DNA from: Nitrososphaerota archaeon
GTDB taxonomy: Archaea; Thermoproteota; Nitrososphaeria; Nitrososphaerales; Gagatemarchaeaceae
Assembly: GCA_029785615.1 (NCBI GenBank)
Contig: JAFLZH010000009.1
Coordinates: 1 to 35,760 of the forward strand
DNA: 35,760 nucleotides
Direction of reading: 5' to 3'
Shown here: positions 1-8,401 of the stretch, in pieces
Position numbering within the stretch: position 1 is the first letter of the stretch
How the letters are laid out: every line of letters starts with the position of its first letter
Notes under the pieces: model-generated
Seen by the model: the letters and a program-made list of their open reading frames with translations, nothing else
Database searches by the model: none
What the model was told of the DNA's origin: nothing
Position numbers and translations under genes: made by a program

Positions 1-64
1 AGACGAAGTATACGACAGGGTGGCGGGGATAACACGGGTGGACCCGCGCACCTACCGACCCTGA
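1..64 (+). pseudogene. 3' end of a PIN-domain (VapC) toxin gene, cut by the window edge
   Basis: The frame from base 2 to the TGA at 62-64 encodes the last 20 residues of a PIN toxin, including the TDEVYDRV-like tail (DEVYDRVAGITRV). It is identical at DNA level to the end of the intact PIN gene at 24361-24813. Identity runs exactly through base 77 and then stops, and a third, diverged copy lies at 26811-26956. Either a full gene lies upstream of the window or the 77 bases are an assembly-graph overlap. From 65 to about 358 I see no recognisable gene on the plus strand. Confidence 0.75.
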
Positions 65-219
65 GGAGCGCCCGCGCGCCCATCAGAGGCTTCTGCCTTC
101 GACCACGTCGGGCCCCCCGGGGCCGGAGCGGGCTCCTGCGGGGCGCCCGCAGCGCCTGTATCTTGAGGTCCGAGGCAGCAGTGTACCGCTCGTCCAAGGG
201 AGCCAGGGACGGCCGCCTT

Positions 220-378
220 CTACCCGCTCCGAAGGAACCACTTCCACGCAGGGATGACGTCAATCCTCTTGCCGCTCTCGTTCAAGACCCTCTCCTCGCC
301 CTTCGTGACCACCGTCGGCTCGTCCGTGCCGAGCGCGTCGGAGGCCTCGAGGAGCGCGTCCTGGCTCAACCGGTTCAT
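220..378 (-). CDS. Small hypothetical ORF, 52 codons
   Basis: An ATG-started frame encodes MNRLSQDALLEASDALG at its N-terminus and ends IDVIPAWKWFLRSG. I do not recognise the family. The acidic middle and the aromatic end could be the C-terminal part of a PIN-like or other small domain whose 5' part was lost. Its first few codons are antisense to a transposase remnant starting at 359, so the two cannot both be intact genes. No promoter is evident. It is reported because the codon composition looks protein-like, but it may be a chance frame. Confidence 0.2.
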   Translation of the reverse strand: MNRLSQDALLEASDALGTDEPTVVTKGEERVLNESGKRIDVIPAWKWFLRSG

Positions 379-484
379 GAGGCTCCTCATCAGGTGGGAG
401 AAGAAGGCAGAGAACTATCTCGCGCTGGTCCAGCTGGCCTGCTCCCTAGCCGTCTACAGGAGGACAATGCTGGGATGGCTCTAA
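359..484 (+). pseudogene. C-terminal remnant of an IS5/IS4-type transposase
   Basis: The frame encodes SWLNRFMRLLIRWEKKAEN and then a hydrophobic tail ending in TMLGWL and a TAA stop at 482-484. The block NRF..L.IRWEKKAENYLALVQLAC is the standard C-terminal signature of IS5-group DDE transposases, just after the catalytic Glu region. Everything upstream of the signature is missing, so this is about 40 residues of an element of more than 250. It is not the same element as the transposase at about 16.3-16.8 kb, whose C-terminus differs. It abuts the end of the glycogen operon, tail to tail with the DUF5752 gene. Confidence 0.7.
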
Positions 485-825
485 GGCTTCTTGCCCCTGA
501 GGGCTTCAGCTGCGAGGGCCGTCACTCTCCCTTTCATTTCTTCAGGCGGGATTCCCTTTCCTTTCAGGCCATCGATCTTCTCGGCCAAGTCGATCTCCCC
601 CAGCGTCTTGAGCCAGTTCTGGAAGTCGCCTCTCTCGACGTGGAATTTGACAGAGGTTGTCTCGACATTCGCCAGCTTCCTCTGGAAATCAACAATGCTG
701 CTTGCAGCCACGCCCAACGGCTCGTCCAAGCCCCTGTAGAAGTAGAACGCCTTCTCGGGAGGCAGTTCCATGGTCGCCCTTCGCTCCCCGGCAGGCGTCT
801 TCTTTCCTCTCTTGCCGCGACTCAC
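481..825 (-). CDS. Stand-alone DUF5752 family protein, last gene of the glycogen cluster
   Basis: The core, MELPPEKAFYFYRGLDEP and following, matches the C-terminal domain of the nucleotidyltransferase at 8402-9817: both share EKAFYFY, ASSI.(D/E)F, S.(K/E)FH..R.DF..W.K and a helical basic end. The function of DUF5752 is unknown. Three starts are possible: ATG at 771 (96 aa, starting at MELPP), GTG at 825 (adds a basic segment SRGKRGKKTPAG) and GTG at 939. I chose 825 because an AT-rich box (minus-strand CCTAATAATG, about 845-854) lies about 25 nt upstream, the spacing seen at other leaderless starts here. ATG 771 is the conservative alternative. It lies about 200 nt after the GH15 gene, so it may also have its own promoter. 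Its repeated association with glycogen genes suggests a role in that pathway, which is inference. Confidence 0.8.
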   Translation of the reverse strand: MSRGKRGKKTPAGERRATMELPPEKAFYFYRGLDEPLGVAASSIVDFQRKLANVETTSVKFHVERGDFQNWLKTLGEIDLAEKIDGLKGKGIPPEEMKGRVTALAAEALRGKKP

Positions 826-1021
826 ATGCTGATACCCCTGGGCCTCATTATTAGGCTTTGATGGGGCAGGCACGGGTCGGCTTTTGCGGCGCCTTGCAGC
901 TCCCGTCTCAGGCTGCAAGCAGAACGACCGCATCGACACCGGCCGACCTCTCGTTTCCCGGGACGCGGTAAGATGCCCGTTCCGCCGTCTTATGGCTTGT
1001 CAGTCACCAAAGAGCTGACCT

Positions 1022-2308
1022 TCAGATTGCATCCATCTCCCGAAGTGTGACGTAAGCCTTCAGGACCTCCGCGTGCGACCACGCTAGCCAGGGGGGCGCG
1101 GTGTTCTCCCCTGTATTCGTCTTCCAAAGCTCGTGCTGCCTATGGTCAAGGAAGGTGCCCTCGAACTGTTCCGGCAGCCTTCCTTCGGCACTCCTGGTTT
1201 CCAGGCAGTTCTTCAGCAGGGTCTCGGCGATATCGTACCTTCTCTGAATGGCCATTGCCCTGCTGAGCTGAGCAGTCGTAATCATCCATGCTTGCCCACC
1301 CCAATAGCTATCATGATGAAAACCGCGCTGGTCGTGGCCCGCTTCGGGTATCAGGTACCTCCGGAGCCCGCCCGTTAGGTGCACTTCTCCTCCGGTTGCC
1401 TCTGTCGCTGTTTCTGTGTACAGGGACCTCACAATCTCGGATATGGTGTTCCTGAACATGGGCGAATCGTTCGGGAAGACCTCGTAGTCCGTGAGAAGCC
1501 AGAGAGAGGTGGAGCAGATTCCGGTTGGCGTTTCGTAGTATCTCTTGAGCATCTTCAGACTCTCCCCCTCCCTGAAAAGCCCAAGAAGCATGTCCATCGT
1601 TAGCTTCGTGAATTCCCTCACCTCGGGGAGTGGAAAGAATTGCTGCAGATCCCCCGCTGCAAGGCTCGCGGCATAAATCGTACCTACCACGGATGAAAAC
1701 AGAGGGCCTCCCAAGTGAGGCTCGTTCTTCTCCTCCCATTCGTTCGCGCAGACCGTAAGCCACTTCCTCCCGTCGACCTGATCCCATATCGAGTCGAAGA
1801 GATAGGACGTCGCAACTTTGAGGCCCTTCTCGAAGGCCCCAGGGTCGACGCGCCCTGACAGGGCCAGGTGCCTCGACAGCGCCACGATAAGCCGGGCCAC
1901 GCTGTCATACTGCACGTTGTTCCAGGGCTCAGCGACCTCCTGTCCGTCCCTCTTCAGCCTGCAATGGGGGTGGAATCTGTCGTCATAAAAGTCGGGGTTG
2001 GAAACTTTGGCCTTCATCTCCGAAAGTTTCTTCACGCCTTCTTCTTTCTCCGCAATAGCCCTGAAAGACCTTGCAAGTGCCTTCTCGGTTCGTTCAAAGA
2101 TGTCCTTCTTCCCGGATGAGGAGGCGTACATGTCCAGAGCCGCCACGCACTCGGCGCTGTCCCGGTGCCAGACGAAATCGCCGTAGGGCCTGTAGCCGGG
2201 GGCCGCTACGAACCAACCTTCTGCCTCGTCCTGTGCCAGCAGAAGGTTGTCCACGCACCCGCTTACAAGATAGAGCTTGTCCTGGGCATCAAGTCTCTTC
2301 GCGAACAA
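1022..2308 (-). CDS. GH15-like (alpha/alpha)6-barrel glycoside hydrolase, catalytic domain only
   Basis: This 428-residue protein has the hallmarks of the glucoamylase/glucodextranase family GH15: an early FVWHRDSAE segment (the WxRD substrate-binding motif), WEEKNEPHLGG, which carries the general-acid Glu, YWGGQAWM, and GRLPEQF, carrying the catalytic-base Glu. It ends in PPWLAWSHAEVLKAY. It lacks the N-terminal beta-sandwich domain of the larger GH15 at 6035-8380 and so is about half its length. It probably removes glucose from alpha-glucan ends, or acts on alpha-1,6 branches or trehalose, in the cytoplasm; no signal peptide is seen. The start is TTG at 2308: no ATG or GTG occurs in frame between it and the branching-enzyme stop 32 nt upstream, so it is co-transcribed with the upstream glycogen genes. 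Confidence 0.82.
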   Translation of the reverse strand: MFAKRLDAQDKLYLVSGCVDNLLLAQDEAEGWFVAAPGYRPYGDFVWHRDSAECVAALDMYASSSGKKDIFERTEKALARSFRAIAEKEEGVKKLSEMKAKVSNPDFYDDRFHPHCRLKRDGQEVAEPWNNVQYDSVARLIVALSRHLALSGRVDPGAFEKGLKVATSYLFDSIWDQVDGRKWLTVCANEWEEKNEPHLGGPLFSSVVGTIYAASLAAGDLQQFFPLPEVREFTKLTMDMLLGLFREGESLKMLKRYYETPTGICSTSLWLLTDYEVFPNDSPMFRNTISEIVRSLYTETATEATGGEVHLTGGLRRYLIPEAGHDQRGFHHDSYWGGQAWMITTAQLSRAMAIQRRYDIAETLLKNCLETRSAEGRLPEQFEGTFLDHRQHELWKTNTGENTAPPWLAWSHAEVLKAYVTLREMDAI

Positions 2309-2340
2309 GAAAGGGCGTTGGTTGGCGTTGGCCTGGCGAT

Positions 2341-4257
2341 TTAAGGGTGGCCTTTTCTTGTCTCAGGCTTGAGAAAGAGCGCGCTGAGCGGCGGAAGCGT
2401 GAGCCTCAGACTCCGCTCCATTCCGTGCCAGGCCACGTCAGAAGAATCCACTCCTCCTGCGTTGCCGATACCGCTTCCCCCATACTCCTTTCCATCGCTG
2501 TTCAGCACCTCAAGCCACCTTCCTCCCACTGGAACGCCCACGAGGTATCCTCGCCTGACGACAGGCGTGAAGTTCAAGACCACAAGCACGAAGTCATTCT
2601 CCTCCGCGGACCTTCTCAAGAACGCTATGACGCTCTGTAAAGAGTCGTCGCACGAAACCCATCTGAACCCTCCGGGGTCGAAGTCTAGCGAGTGCAACGA
2701 CCTCTCCCTCCTGTAGAGCTTGTTCAAGTCCTTCACCCAGAGCTCGACGCCCTGGTTCTCCCTCTCCGAGAGCAGGGACCGCCACTGCAGTCCTCCGTCA
2801 TGGTGCCATTCCTCCGCCTGGGCGAACTCGTCCCCCATCCAGAGTAGCTTCTTCCCCGGGTGTGCGAACATGTACCCGAACAGAAGTCTCAGGTTCGCGA
2901 ACTTTTGCCACCTGTCCCCCGGCATCCGCTGTAGGAGCGAACCTTTTCCGTAGACCACTTCGTCGTGCGAAAGAGGCAGGACGAAGTTCTCGGAGTAAGC
3001 ATACCACATGCTGAATGTCATGAGTTCCTGGTGGTGCTTCCTGTAGATGGGGTCCTTTGAGAAGTATGTCAATGTGTCGTGCATCCATCCCATCTTCCAC
3101 TTCATCCCGAACCCCAACCCCCCTTCCTCGACGGGTCCGGTGACGCCTGGCCACGCGGTGGACTCCTCGGCTATCGTCTGCGCCGTCGGAAACGACCTGT
3201 AGATTTGCCTGTTCAAATCCTGCAGGAAGCTCACAGCCTCCAAGTTCTCCCTCCCTCCGCGCGCGTTTCTCGTCCAGTCGCCTCCCTGCCTCGAATAATC
3301 GAGGTAGAGCATCGAAGCGACTCCGTCAACCCTGAGCCCGTCCGCATGGTAGACGTCGAGCCAGAAGAAAGCACTGCTGGACAGGAAGGACCTCACCTCG
3401 CCCTTCGAATAGTCAAACACATAGCTGTTCCAATCGGGGTGAATCCTCTTGTTCGGGTCCGAGTACTCGTAGAGGTGCGTCCCGTCGAAGAAGGCGAGAC
3501 CGTAGGCGTCGGACGGGAAATGGGACGGCACCCAGTCTAGGACGACTCCGATTCCCTCCTTGTGGAGGCCGTCTACAAGCCGCATGAAATCCTGCGGGGT
3601 CCCATATCTGGCTGTCGGCGAGAAGTACCCTGTCACCTGGTATCCCCAAGAGCCATAGAACGGGTGTTCCATCACTGGGAGCAACTCGACATGGGTGAAA
3701 CCCATCTCCTTCACGTAGGCCGGAAGCTCCTTCGCTAGTTCCCAGTACGCCAGAGGCTTCCCACGTCTGTCGCGTCTCCACGAACCAAGGTGGACCTCGT
3801 ACATCGAGAAGGGAGACAGTTGCGAGTTCCTTTCACCTCTCCCGTCCTCCAACCATCCCTTGTCGCCCCACTTGTAGTCGGTCTTCCAGACGACCGACGC
3901 GGTCCTAGGCGGGACCTCGGCGTAAAGGGCGAATGGGTCTGCCTTGTCTACCACGTCTCCTGACCTGAGCTTCACTCGATACTTGTAGAGCGAGCCCACT
4001 TCAGCGCCGGGGACGCGCCCCTGCCAGATGCCTTCCCTATGGGGCTCGAGCGGGACCGTGCCTTCGTTCCAGTCGGTGAAATCGCCCATCACGCCGACCT
4101 CAAGCGCGTTGGGCGCCCACACGGAGAACAGCGTTTCTCTTCTCCCCTCGATGGGGTGCGACCCGAGCTTCTTGTGGAGCATGAGGTGTGTCCCCTCGTG
4201 GAAGAGGTAGGCGTCGTAGTCTGAGAAGACATCGTCCTCTGGCGAGTGGTTGGACAT
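2341..4257 (-). CDS. glgB: 1,4-alpha-glucan branching enzyme (GH13)
   Basis: The enzyme cleaves alpha-1,4 chains and re-attaches them through alpha-1,6 bonds to branch glycogen. An N-terminal CBM48-like beta domain (about residues 40-125, VGVMGDFTDWN) is followed by the GH13 barrel from YEVHLGSW (153-160). Signature regions are VVLDWVPSHF (238-247), the nucleophile in GLRVDGVASMLY (D311), the acid/base in IAEEST (E364) and the transition-state stabiliser in LPLSHDEVVYGKG (D432). All three catalytic residues are present and 638 aa is normal for bacterial-type GlgB. The ATG start has a good ribosome binding site (GGAGGTG, 10 nt upstream). It lies 21 nt after glgA. Apart from its place in an archaeon, nothing is odd. 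Confidence 0.95.
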   Translation of the reverse strand: MSNHSPEDDVFSDYDAYLFHEGTHLMLHKKLGSHPIEGRRETLFSVWAPNALEVGVMGDFTDWNEGTVPLEPHREGIWQGRVPGAEVGSLYKYRVKLRSGDVVDKADPFALYAEVPPRTASVVWKTDYKWGDKGWLEDGRGERNSQLSPFSMYEVHLGSWRRDRRGKPLAYWELAKELPAYVKEMGFTHVELLPVMEHPFYGSWGYQVTGYFSPTARYGTPQDFMRLVDGLHKEGIGVVLDWVPSHFPSDAYGLAFFDGTHLYEYSDPNKRIHPDWNSYVFDYSKGEVRSFLSSSAFFWLDVYHADGLRVDGVASMLYLDYSRQGGDWTRNARGGRENLEAVSFLQDLNRQIYRSFPTAQTIAEESTAWPGVTGPVEEGGLGFGMKWKMGWMHDTLTYFSKDPIYRKHHQELMTFSMWYAYSENFVLPLSHDEVVYGKGSLLQRMPGDRWQKFANLRLLFGYMFAHPGKKLLWMGDEFAQAEEWHHDGGLQWRSLLSERENQGVELWVKDLNKLYRRERSLHSLDFDPGGFRWVSCDDSLQSVIAFLRRSAEENDFVLVVLNFTPVVRRGYLVGVPVGGRWLEVLNSDGKEYGGSGIGNAGGVDSSDVAWHGMERSLRLTLPPLSALFLKPETRKGHP

Positions 4258-4278
4258 GTGGTCACTGCACCTCCTCGA

Positions 4279-6018
4279 TCAGTACTTCGCGCGGGACCTT
4301 GCCTCGGCGAACCGGCCGGCTTTCCGGTAACATGCGTCCATCTTCCTCGCTGCGTGGGCCCAGGTGAAATTCTCCCTCACCCTTTTGATACATCTTTCCC
4401 TCAGCTTTGCTCCGAATGAGAAGTCCTCCTCAACCGCCGCCCTGAGGGACTCGTAAGCTATCGACCCGGTGCTTCCCTTGGCACCCTGAGATATCATCAT
4501 CACGGACAGGAAGCTGACTATCCCCCTTGCCAGCTCCCTGCTGTCCTCTGGCGGAACGAGCCTTCCTGTTCCACCCTCCTCGTCCTCCAATATGTCCACG
4601 ACCGTCTCTTTGATTCCCCCAGTGGACGTCCCGACGACAGGGTTCCCCGTAGCCATCGCTTCGAGGGCGGTTATCCCGAACGGTTCCCACCTGGAAGGGA
4701 TGACATACACGTCCGAAGCTAGGTAGGCGAGTTGGTAGACGGCGTTCGCCGAATTCCCCTCGACAAGCCTGACGTTGTCTGAAAGGGCTCTGGCTTCCTT
4801 CACGACCTCGTCTGCATACGAATCGTTCCCGTCGCTGGGGAGCAGAAGGAGAAGGAACCTCGATTCCGGTATTTGCTTGAGCACGCGGGGGACCGCCTCC
4901 AGAAGCACGTCCACCCCCTTCTGCCTGTCGAATCTGCCTGTCATCAGAGCGAGAGGGCCGTCCCTATTGAAGCCGTCCCTGCCTTCTTTCTCAGCGAGGA
5001 CTTCTTCCAGCAGGAATCTTCGAACCTCGTCCCTGGTCGGAAGGGAGGCGCCGCCCCTCTTCTCATTCGGACCGAGCGTCTTTACGACTGCTTTTCTCAT
5101 GTCCTGATAGTCCCAGTCGCATCCGTTGTGGACGAAATCGCTCTTTCCTCCTATCCCCTGTCCCACATATCCCAGAACCTCTTTCGCTAGATACGACTGG
5201 CTCACAGATGTGACGAAGTCTGCCTCATAGGAGCCGAACTTCTCGAAAGAGCCTCCAGACATGGCCTCCCAGACCTCTTTGAAGCCTGAGCGAAAGGAAA
5301 AGGAGCCGTCCACCCAGATGTACTGACCGCCTTGCTGCTCCTTTAGGCCCGACCAGTCCGCAGACACGTAGTGCCACGGGAGTCGCTTGAAGCCGAGCAG
5401 GTGGGACGTGAACACGAGAGCAGGGCGGCACATCCCCTTCCCCCGCTCCGCGAACGCCTGCCATGCCGATACCCCGGCCGGGACCGCATGCCAGTCGTGC
5501 ATATGGATGACAGAGGGTTGACCGGATCCCTCTTCTGCTGTCACTGTCTTCCCCTCCACGTAACCCCTCAGCGCTCTTGCCATCAGGGACGCCTTCTGAT
5601 ATGTGGCCTCGTCCCCTCCATAGATGCTCCTTCCGTCGAGCCACCTTGACGTGACACGGTCCAACCCCTTGAATAGGCGGTACCTCACACCCGAATAACT
5701 TCCTTCTTCCACCCCGATAGAGTACGGGTGGAGGCTGCCGTCGTCTCCGATTCTCGCACCCGAGAGCGCGACCTTCGTGTCCCGTAGGTTGAGCCTCTCC
5801 CTGACCCCTTCGTCAAGGTGCATCCCATGGCTCGGAAGGAAGACGGTGACGGCCATTCCTTCGTGCGAGAGCTCCTCCGAAAGGTTCGCCACCGCACCGC
5901 CGAGACCCCCCGCACTTGCTACCCTTTGGGATTCGAAGGCGATGAACCACACAACGGTCGCCCCATGACGTCGGACCGGATTACCCTCTCCAGGCACCAC
6001 CCGCGCGCTGTTGCGCAT
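4279..6018 (-). CDS. glgA: Glycogen synthase, GT5 family
   Basis: The protein transfers glucose from a nucleotide sugar (ADP- or UDP-glucose) to the non-reducing end of an alpha-1,4-glucan. The N-terminal Rossmann half begins VVWFIAFESQRVASAGGLGG, where the glycine-rich loop replaces the canonical KVGGL. HMHDWHAVPAG forms the acceptor side. The C-terminal half carries LMTGRFDRQKGVDVL (canonical R...QKG), and SRWEPFGITALEAMATG holds the E-x7-E donor-binding motif, followed by STGGIKETV. At 579 aa it is slightly longer than bacterial GlgA, with about 20 residues before the first strand; ATG 6018 is the only nearby start, 16 nt after the GH15 stop. Donor specificity cannot be read from the sequence. 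It works with the adjacent branching enzyme and the upstream nucleotidyltransferase. Confidence 0.93.
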   Translation of the reverse strand: MRNSARVVPGEGNPVRRHGATVVWFIAFESQRVASAGGLGGAVANLSEELSHEGMAVTVFLPSHGMHLDEGVRERLNLRDTKVALSGARIGDDGSLHPYSIGVEEGSYSGVRYRLFKGLDRVTSRWLDGRSIYGGDEATYQKASLMARALRGYVEGKTVTAEEGSGQPSVIHMHDWHAVPAGVSAWQAFAERGKGMCRPALVFTSHLLGFKRLPWHYVSADWSGLKEQQGGQYIWVDGSFSFRSGFKEVWEAMSGGSFEKFGSYEADFVTSVSQSYLAKEVLGYVGQGIGGKSDFVHNGCDWDYQDMRKAVVKTLGPNEKRGGASLPTRDEVRRFLLEEVLAEKEGRDGFNRDGPLALMTGRFDRQKGVDVLLEAVPRVLKQIPESRFLLLLLPSDGNDSYADEVVKEARALSDNVRLVEGNSANAVYQLAYLASDVYVIPSRWEPFGITALEAMATGNPVVGTSTGGIKETVVDILEDEEGGTGRLVPPEDSRELARGIVSFLSVMMISQGAKGSTGSIAYESLRAAVEEDFSFGAKLRERCIKRVRENFTWAHAARKMDACYRKAGRFAEARSRAKY

Positions 6019-6034
6019 GCTGTCTCGTCGAGTT

Positions 6035-8380
6035 TCAACTGAATCCGACAGAGTAGTCCTTCCCCTCCCAGACGCCTCTTGCAGGCCAGTAAAACGTGAA
6101 GGCCAAGGTAGCTCCTTCGGGGGACATGTCTACGAAATCGATGCCCGCCGGAAGGTGGATGGAATTAACATCCCTTACTGTCTTCCACCCGTCGAAAGAA
6201 AGGTGCAGGACAAAAGGCTCCTCAGCCACTATCTTCAGCTTCGACCCCTTCTTTGCGTGTTTCACATTTCTGTTTGACTTCCATACCTCCACATTGGAAT
6301 GCCTCTTCGACGAGTACCTCTCGAAGACGCACCGAATCCTGTCGAACGGTTTCCCGTCGTGAACCGACCTGAGGAGCTTGATGTACTCCGCATGCGCCCA
6401 GACGAGGGGCATGGCAGACCCGGTAGGCCTTCCGAGCCACATGTGCGCATCTGGGACATCCTTCTCGTCCCACACCTGTTCCGGCAGGAGACCAGCCTCT
6501 GACGTGAAGCCCTCCATGGCGCCTATGTAAGTCGCCACGCTCTTTCCTGCAGCGAATTCGTAGTTGCCCCTCTCCGCCGTGAGCAGCGGCCAAGCCCTCC
6601 CCCTCCCCCAGCCATCCCTGTACGCGCTTCCGTCATCTCTCTGCCCGTAACCGTCGTTGTTGTACCTGCGCCAGCAGGGGCCGGACGGCGTGCCTACCTT
6701 AAGGATACGGTCAATCACCTCGACCGACGATCGGATGATCGGGTCGTCAGGCCTCCGTATTCCGAACCTGACCAGCTCTAGAAAGCCTGCATCCACTATC
6801 TCCTCGGGCTCGAACGCGGCCTGGCTGCCAGGTTCCCTGTTCGCCAACGTCACCATCTTGTGACCCGGGCCGTCGACGTCCCGGTCAGCCGGCTGGACGC
6901 GTATGAAGTGTCTCCTTGGGCCCGCAGTCGCAGTCCAAGCTTCGAGGTGGCATTCTAGGAAGTCCGAATATTCTTCGAAGAAGCCTGCTGTGACGCTATC
7001 TCCCCTGCGCCTTGCGAAGTCGGCCGCGCAGCACAGGGCCGCGATGTTTGACGCCAGGGTCGAGGGCGAGTATCCGCCGACCTCCTCCCATCTGTCCTGC
7101 CCCGTTGAGGGGCCGAATTCCACAATGAACTTCGCAGCCCTCATGACCATGACGAAGGGATCGAAGTCCTTCAGCGCATTCGCCTCGGCCAGTCTCCAGG
7201 CGAGAATTATGGGGAACGACGCCTCGTCGAGCTGGACCCCGCTCCAGTATGCCGTCCCGTCAATCCAGAAGTTCTGGGGGAAGCTGCCGTTCTGATGCTG
7301 GCTGACTGCGAGGTATATCAGGGCCCTCCAGGGAGTCTCTGTGTCGCCTGCAGCGAGAAGGCCTAGGGCCGCCTGGACGAGGTCCCTCGTCCAGACGAGG
7401 TGGTAGCCGCCCTGGTCTTCGTCCCCCCTCACTTCTCCCCATGGGATAGAAAGCGAGGCTATCACAGCGCCAGGGTATGACTTGTCTTCGTGTGCCAGGA
7501 TAACGCTGTAACTCGTGTGGTAGAGGTTGCCGCTGTCTCGGGAATGCGGTTCGAGAGGGAGGATGTGTCTGGTGGGTCTCTCCCATTGGTCCAGGAACTT
7601 CTCCTTCTGCGCGTCGAAGGGGGTCGAAAGAGACTGGAAGAGTGCGGTTACGCTCCTATGCAGAGTCTCCCCGAACGAAAGGGCAAGAGTGAATGTGTCG
7701 ACTGGAGGCATTTCTGCCGTGAGAGCGATGTTGCCGTCTTCCGCGCTCTCGTAGTTCCAGTCCATCTTGAAATCTGACGAAATGTCTGTCCAGCCGTCGC
7801 TCTTTCCGACGTAGCCGCAGGACGTCTTCGTGAAAGGGACGCTCGCCCCCATAGCCATCCACGTGCCCTGCTTCTGGGCCACGAGCACCTTCCTCCCCGA
7901 GAACTCTGCCGAGAACGCGCTGTTGCCCCAGCCGCCCACCTCCAGGTGGGGTGCGCACAAGGCATAGAGCCTGATATCGTTGCCATCGTTGGTACGCCCC
8001 TTTACCTTCCTTCGGAAGGTGGTGTTCTGAAGAAGGACTGGGAGGTGAGGGTCGCCTACGATTTCCTTCATTATCTCGTACCTCCCCTCGGGGTCCGTGT
8101 TGGTCACCCTGTATCCAAGGGCGTGATGAGCGAGCCTCTCCACCCTGTGCACGAGTTGCCTCTTCTCTTCGTGGAAGAACGTCTTTCCGTCCGTAACTAG
8201 GAACTGCATGTCCCTGAGTTGCGGTCTGTCTATGGTGGGAAAGTAGACCTCGGTTACGATGCCGCTCCACAGTGTGTACCAGAGCTTGCTGTCGGCCGAA
8301 TAGGCCGTTCCCACTCCGTCCTTGTTCCCCCTCGTCCACTTCGGCTCTATGCCTGGCTCTCCCGGTGCTGGACCGCTCAT
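6035..8380 (-). CDS. Glucoamylase / glucodextranase, GH15, with N-terminal beta-sandwich
   Basis: This 781-residue enzyme should release glucose from the non-reducing ends of alpha-glucans. Residues about 1-270 form the beta-supersandwich of prokaryotic GH15 (GVGTAYSADSKLWYTLWSGI, EVYFPTIDRPQLRD). The alpha/alpha barrel then carries YHLVWTRDLVQAALGL, the general-acid region GQDRWEEVGGYSPSTLA, and the base in GLLPEQVWDE. It continues with PTGSAMPLVWAHAEYIKLL and a short C-terminal beta domain (about 100 aa). No signal peptide is visible, so an intracellular glycogen-degrading role is likely. ATG 8380 has GGGAGG upstream and lies 21 nt from the preceding stop. It is the second of two GH15 proteins in the operon; no glycogen phosphorylase is present in the window, which suggests hydrolytic turnover. 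Confidence 0.93.
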   Translation of the reverse strand: MSGPAPGEPGIEPKWTRGNKDGVGTAYSADSKLWYTLWSGIVTEVYFPTIDRPQLRDMQFLVTDGKTFFHEEKRQLVHRVERLAHHALGYRVTNTDPEGRYEIMKEIVGDPHLPVLLQNTTFRRKVKGRTNDGNDIRLYALCAPHLEVGGWGNSAFSAEFSGRKVLVAQKQGTWMAMGASVPFTKTSCGYVGKSDGWTDISSDFKMDWNYESAEDGNIALTAEMPPVDTFTLALSFGETLHRSVTALFQSLSTPFDAQKEKFLDQWERPTRHILPLEPHSRDSGNLYHTSYSVILAHEDKSYPGAVIASLSIPWGEVRGDEDQGGYHLVWTRDLVQAALGLLAAGDTETPWRALIYLAVSQHQNGSFPQNFWIDGTAYWSGVQLDEASFPIILAWRLAEANALKDFDPFVMVMRAAKFIVEFGPSTGQDRWEEVGGYSPSTLASNIAALCCAADFARRRGDSVTAGFFEEYSDFLECHLEAWTATAGPRRHFIRVQPADRDVDGPGHKMVTLANREPGSQAAFEPEEIVDAGFLELVRFGIRRPDDPIIRSSVEVIDRILKVGTPSGPCWRRYNNDGYGQRDDGSAYRDGWGRGRAWPLLTAERGNYEFAAGKSVATYIGAMEGFTSEAGLLPEQVWDEKDVPDAHMWLGRPTGSAMPLVWAHAEYIKLLRSVHDGKPFDRIRCVFERYSSKRHSNVEVWKSNRNVKHAKKGSKLKIVAEEPFVLHLSFDGWKTVRDVNSIHLPAGIDFVDMSPEGATLAFTFYWPARGVWEGKDYSVGFS

Positions 8381-8401
8381 CCGGATTCGCTCCCTCCCCT
8401 G

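Noticed and set aside
163-861. 232-codon plus-strand frame
   Set aside because: It is antisense to the DUF5752 gene over most of its length and has shadow-like composition.
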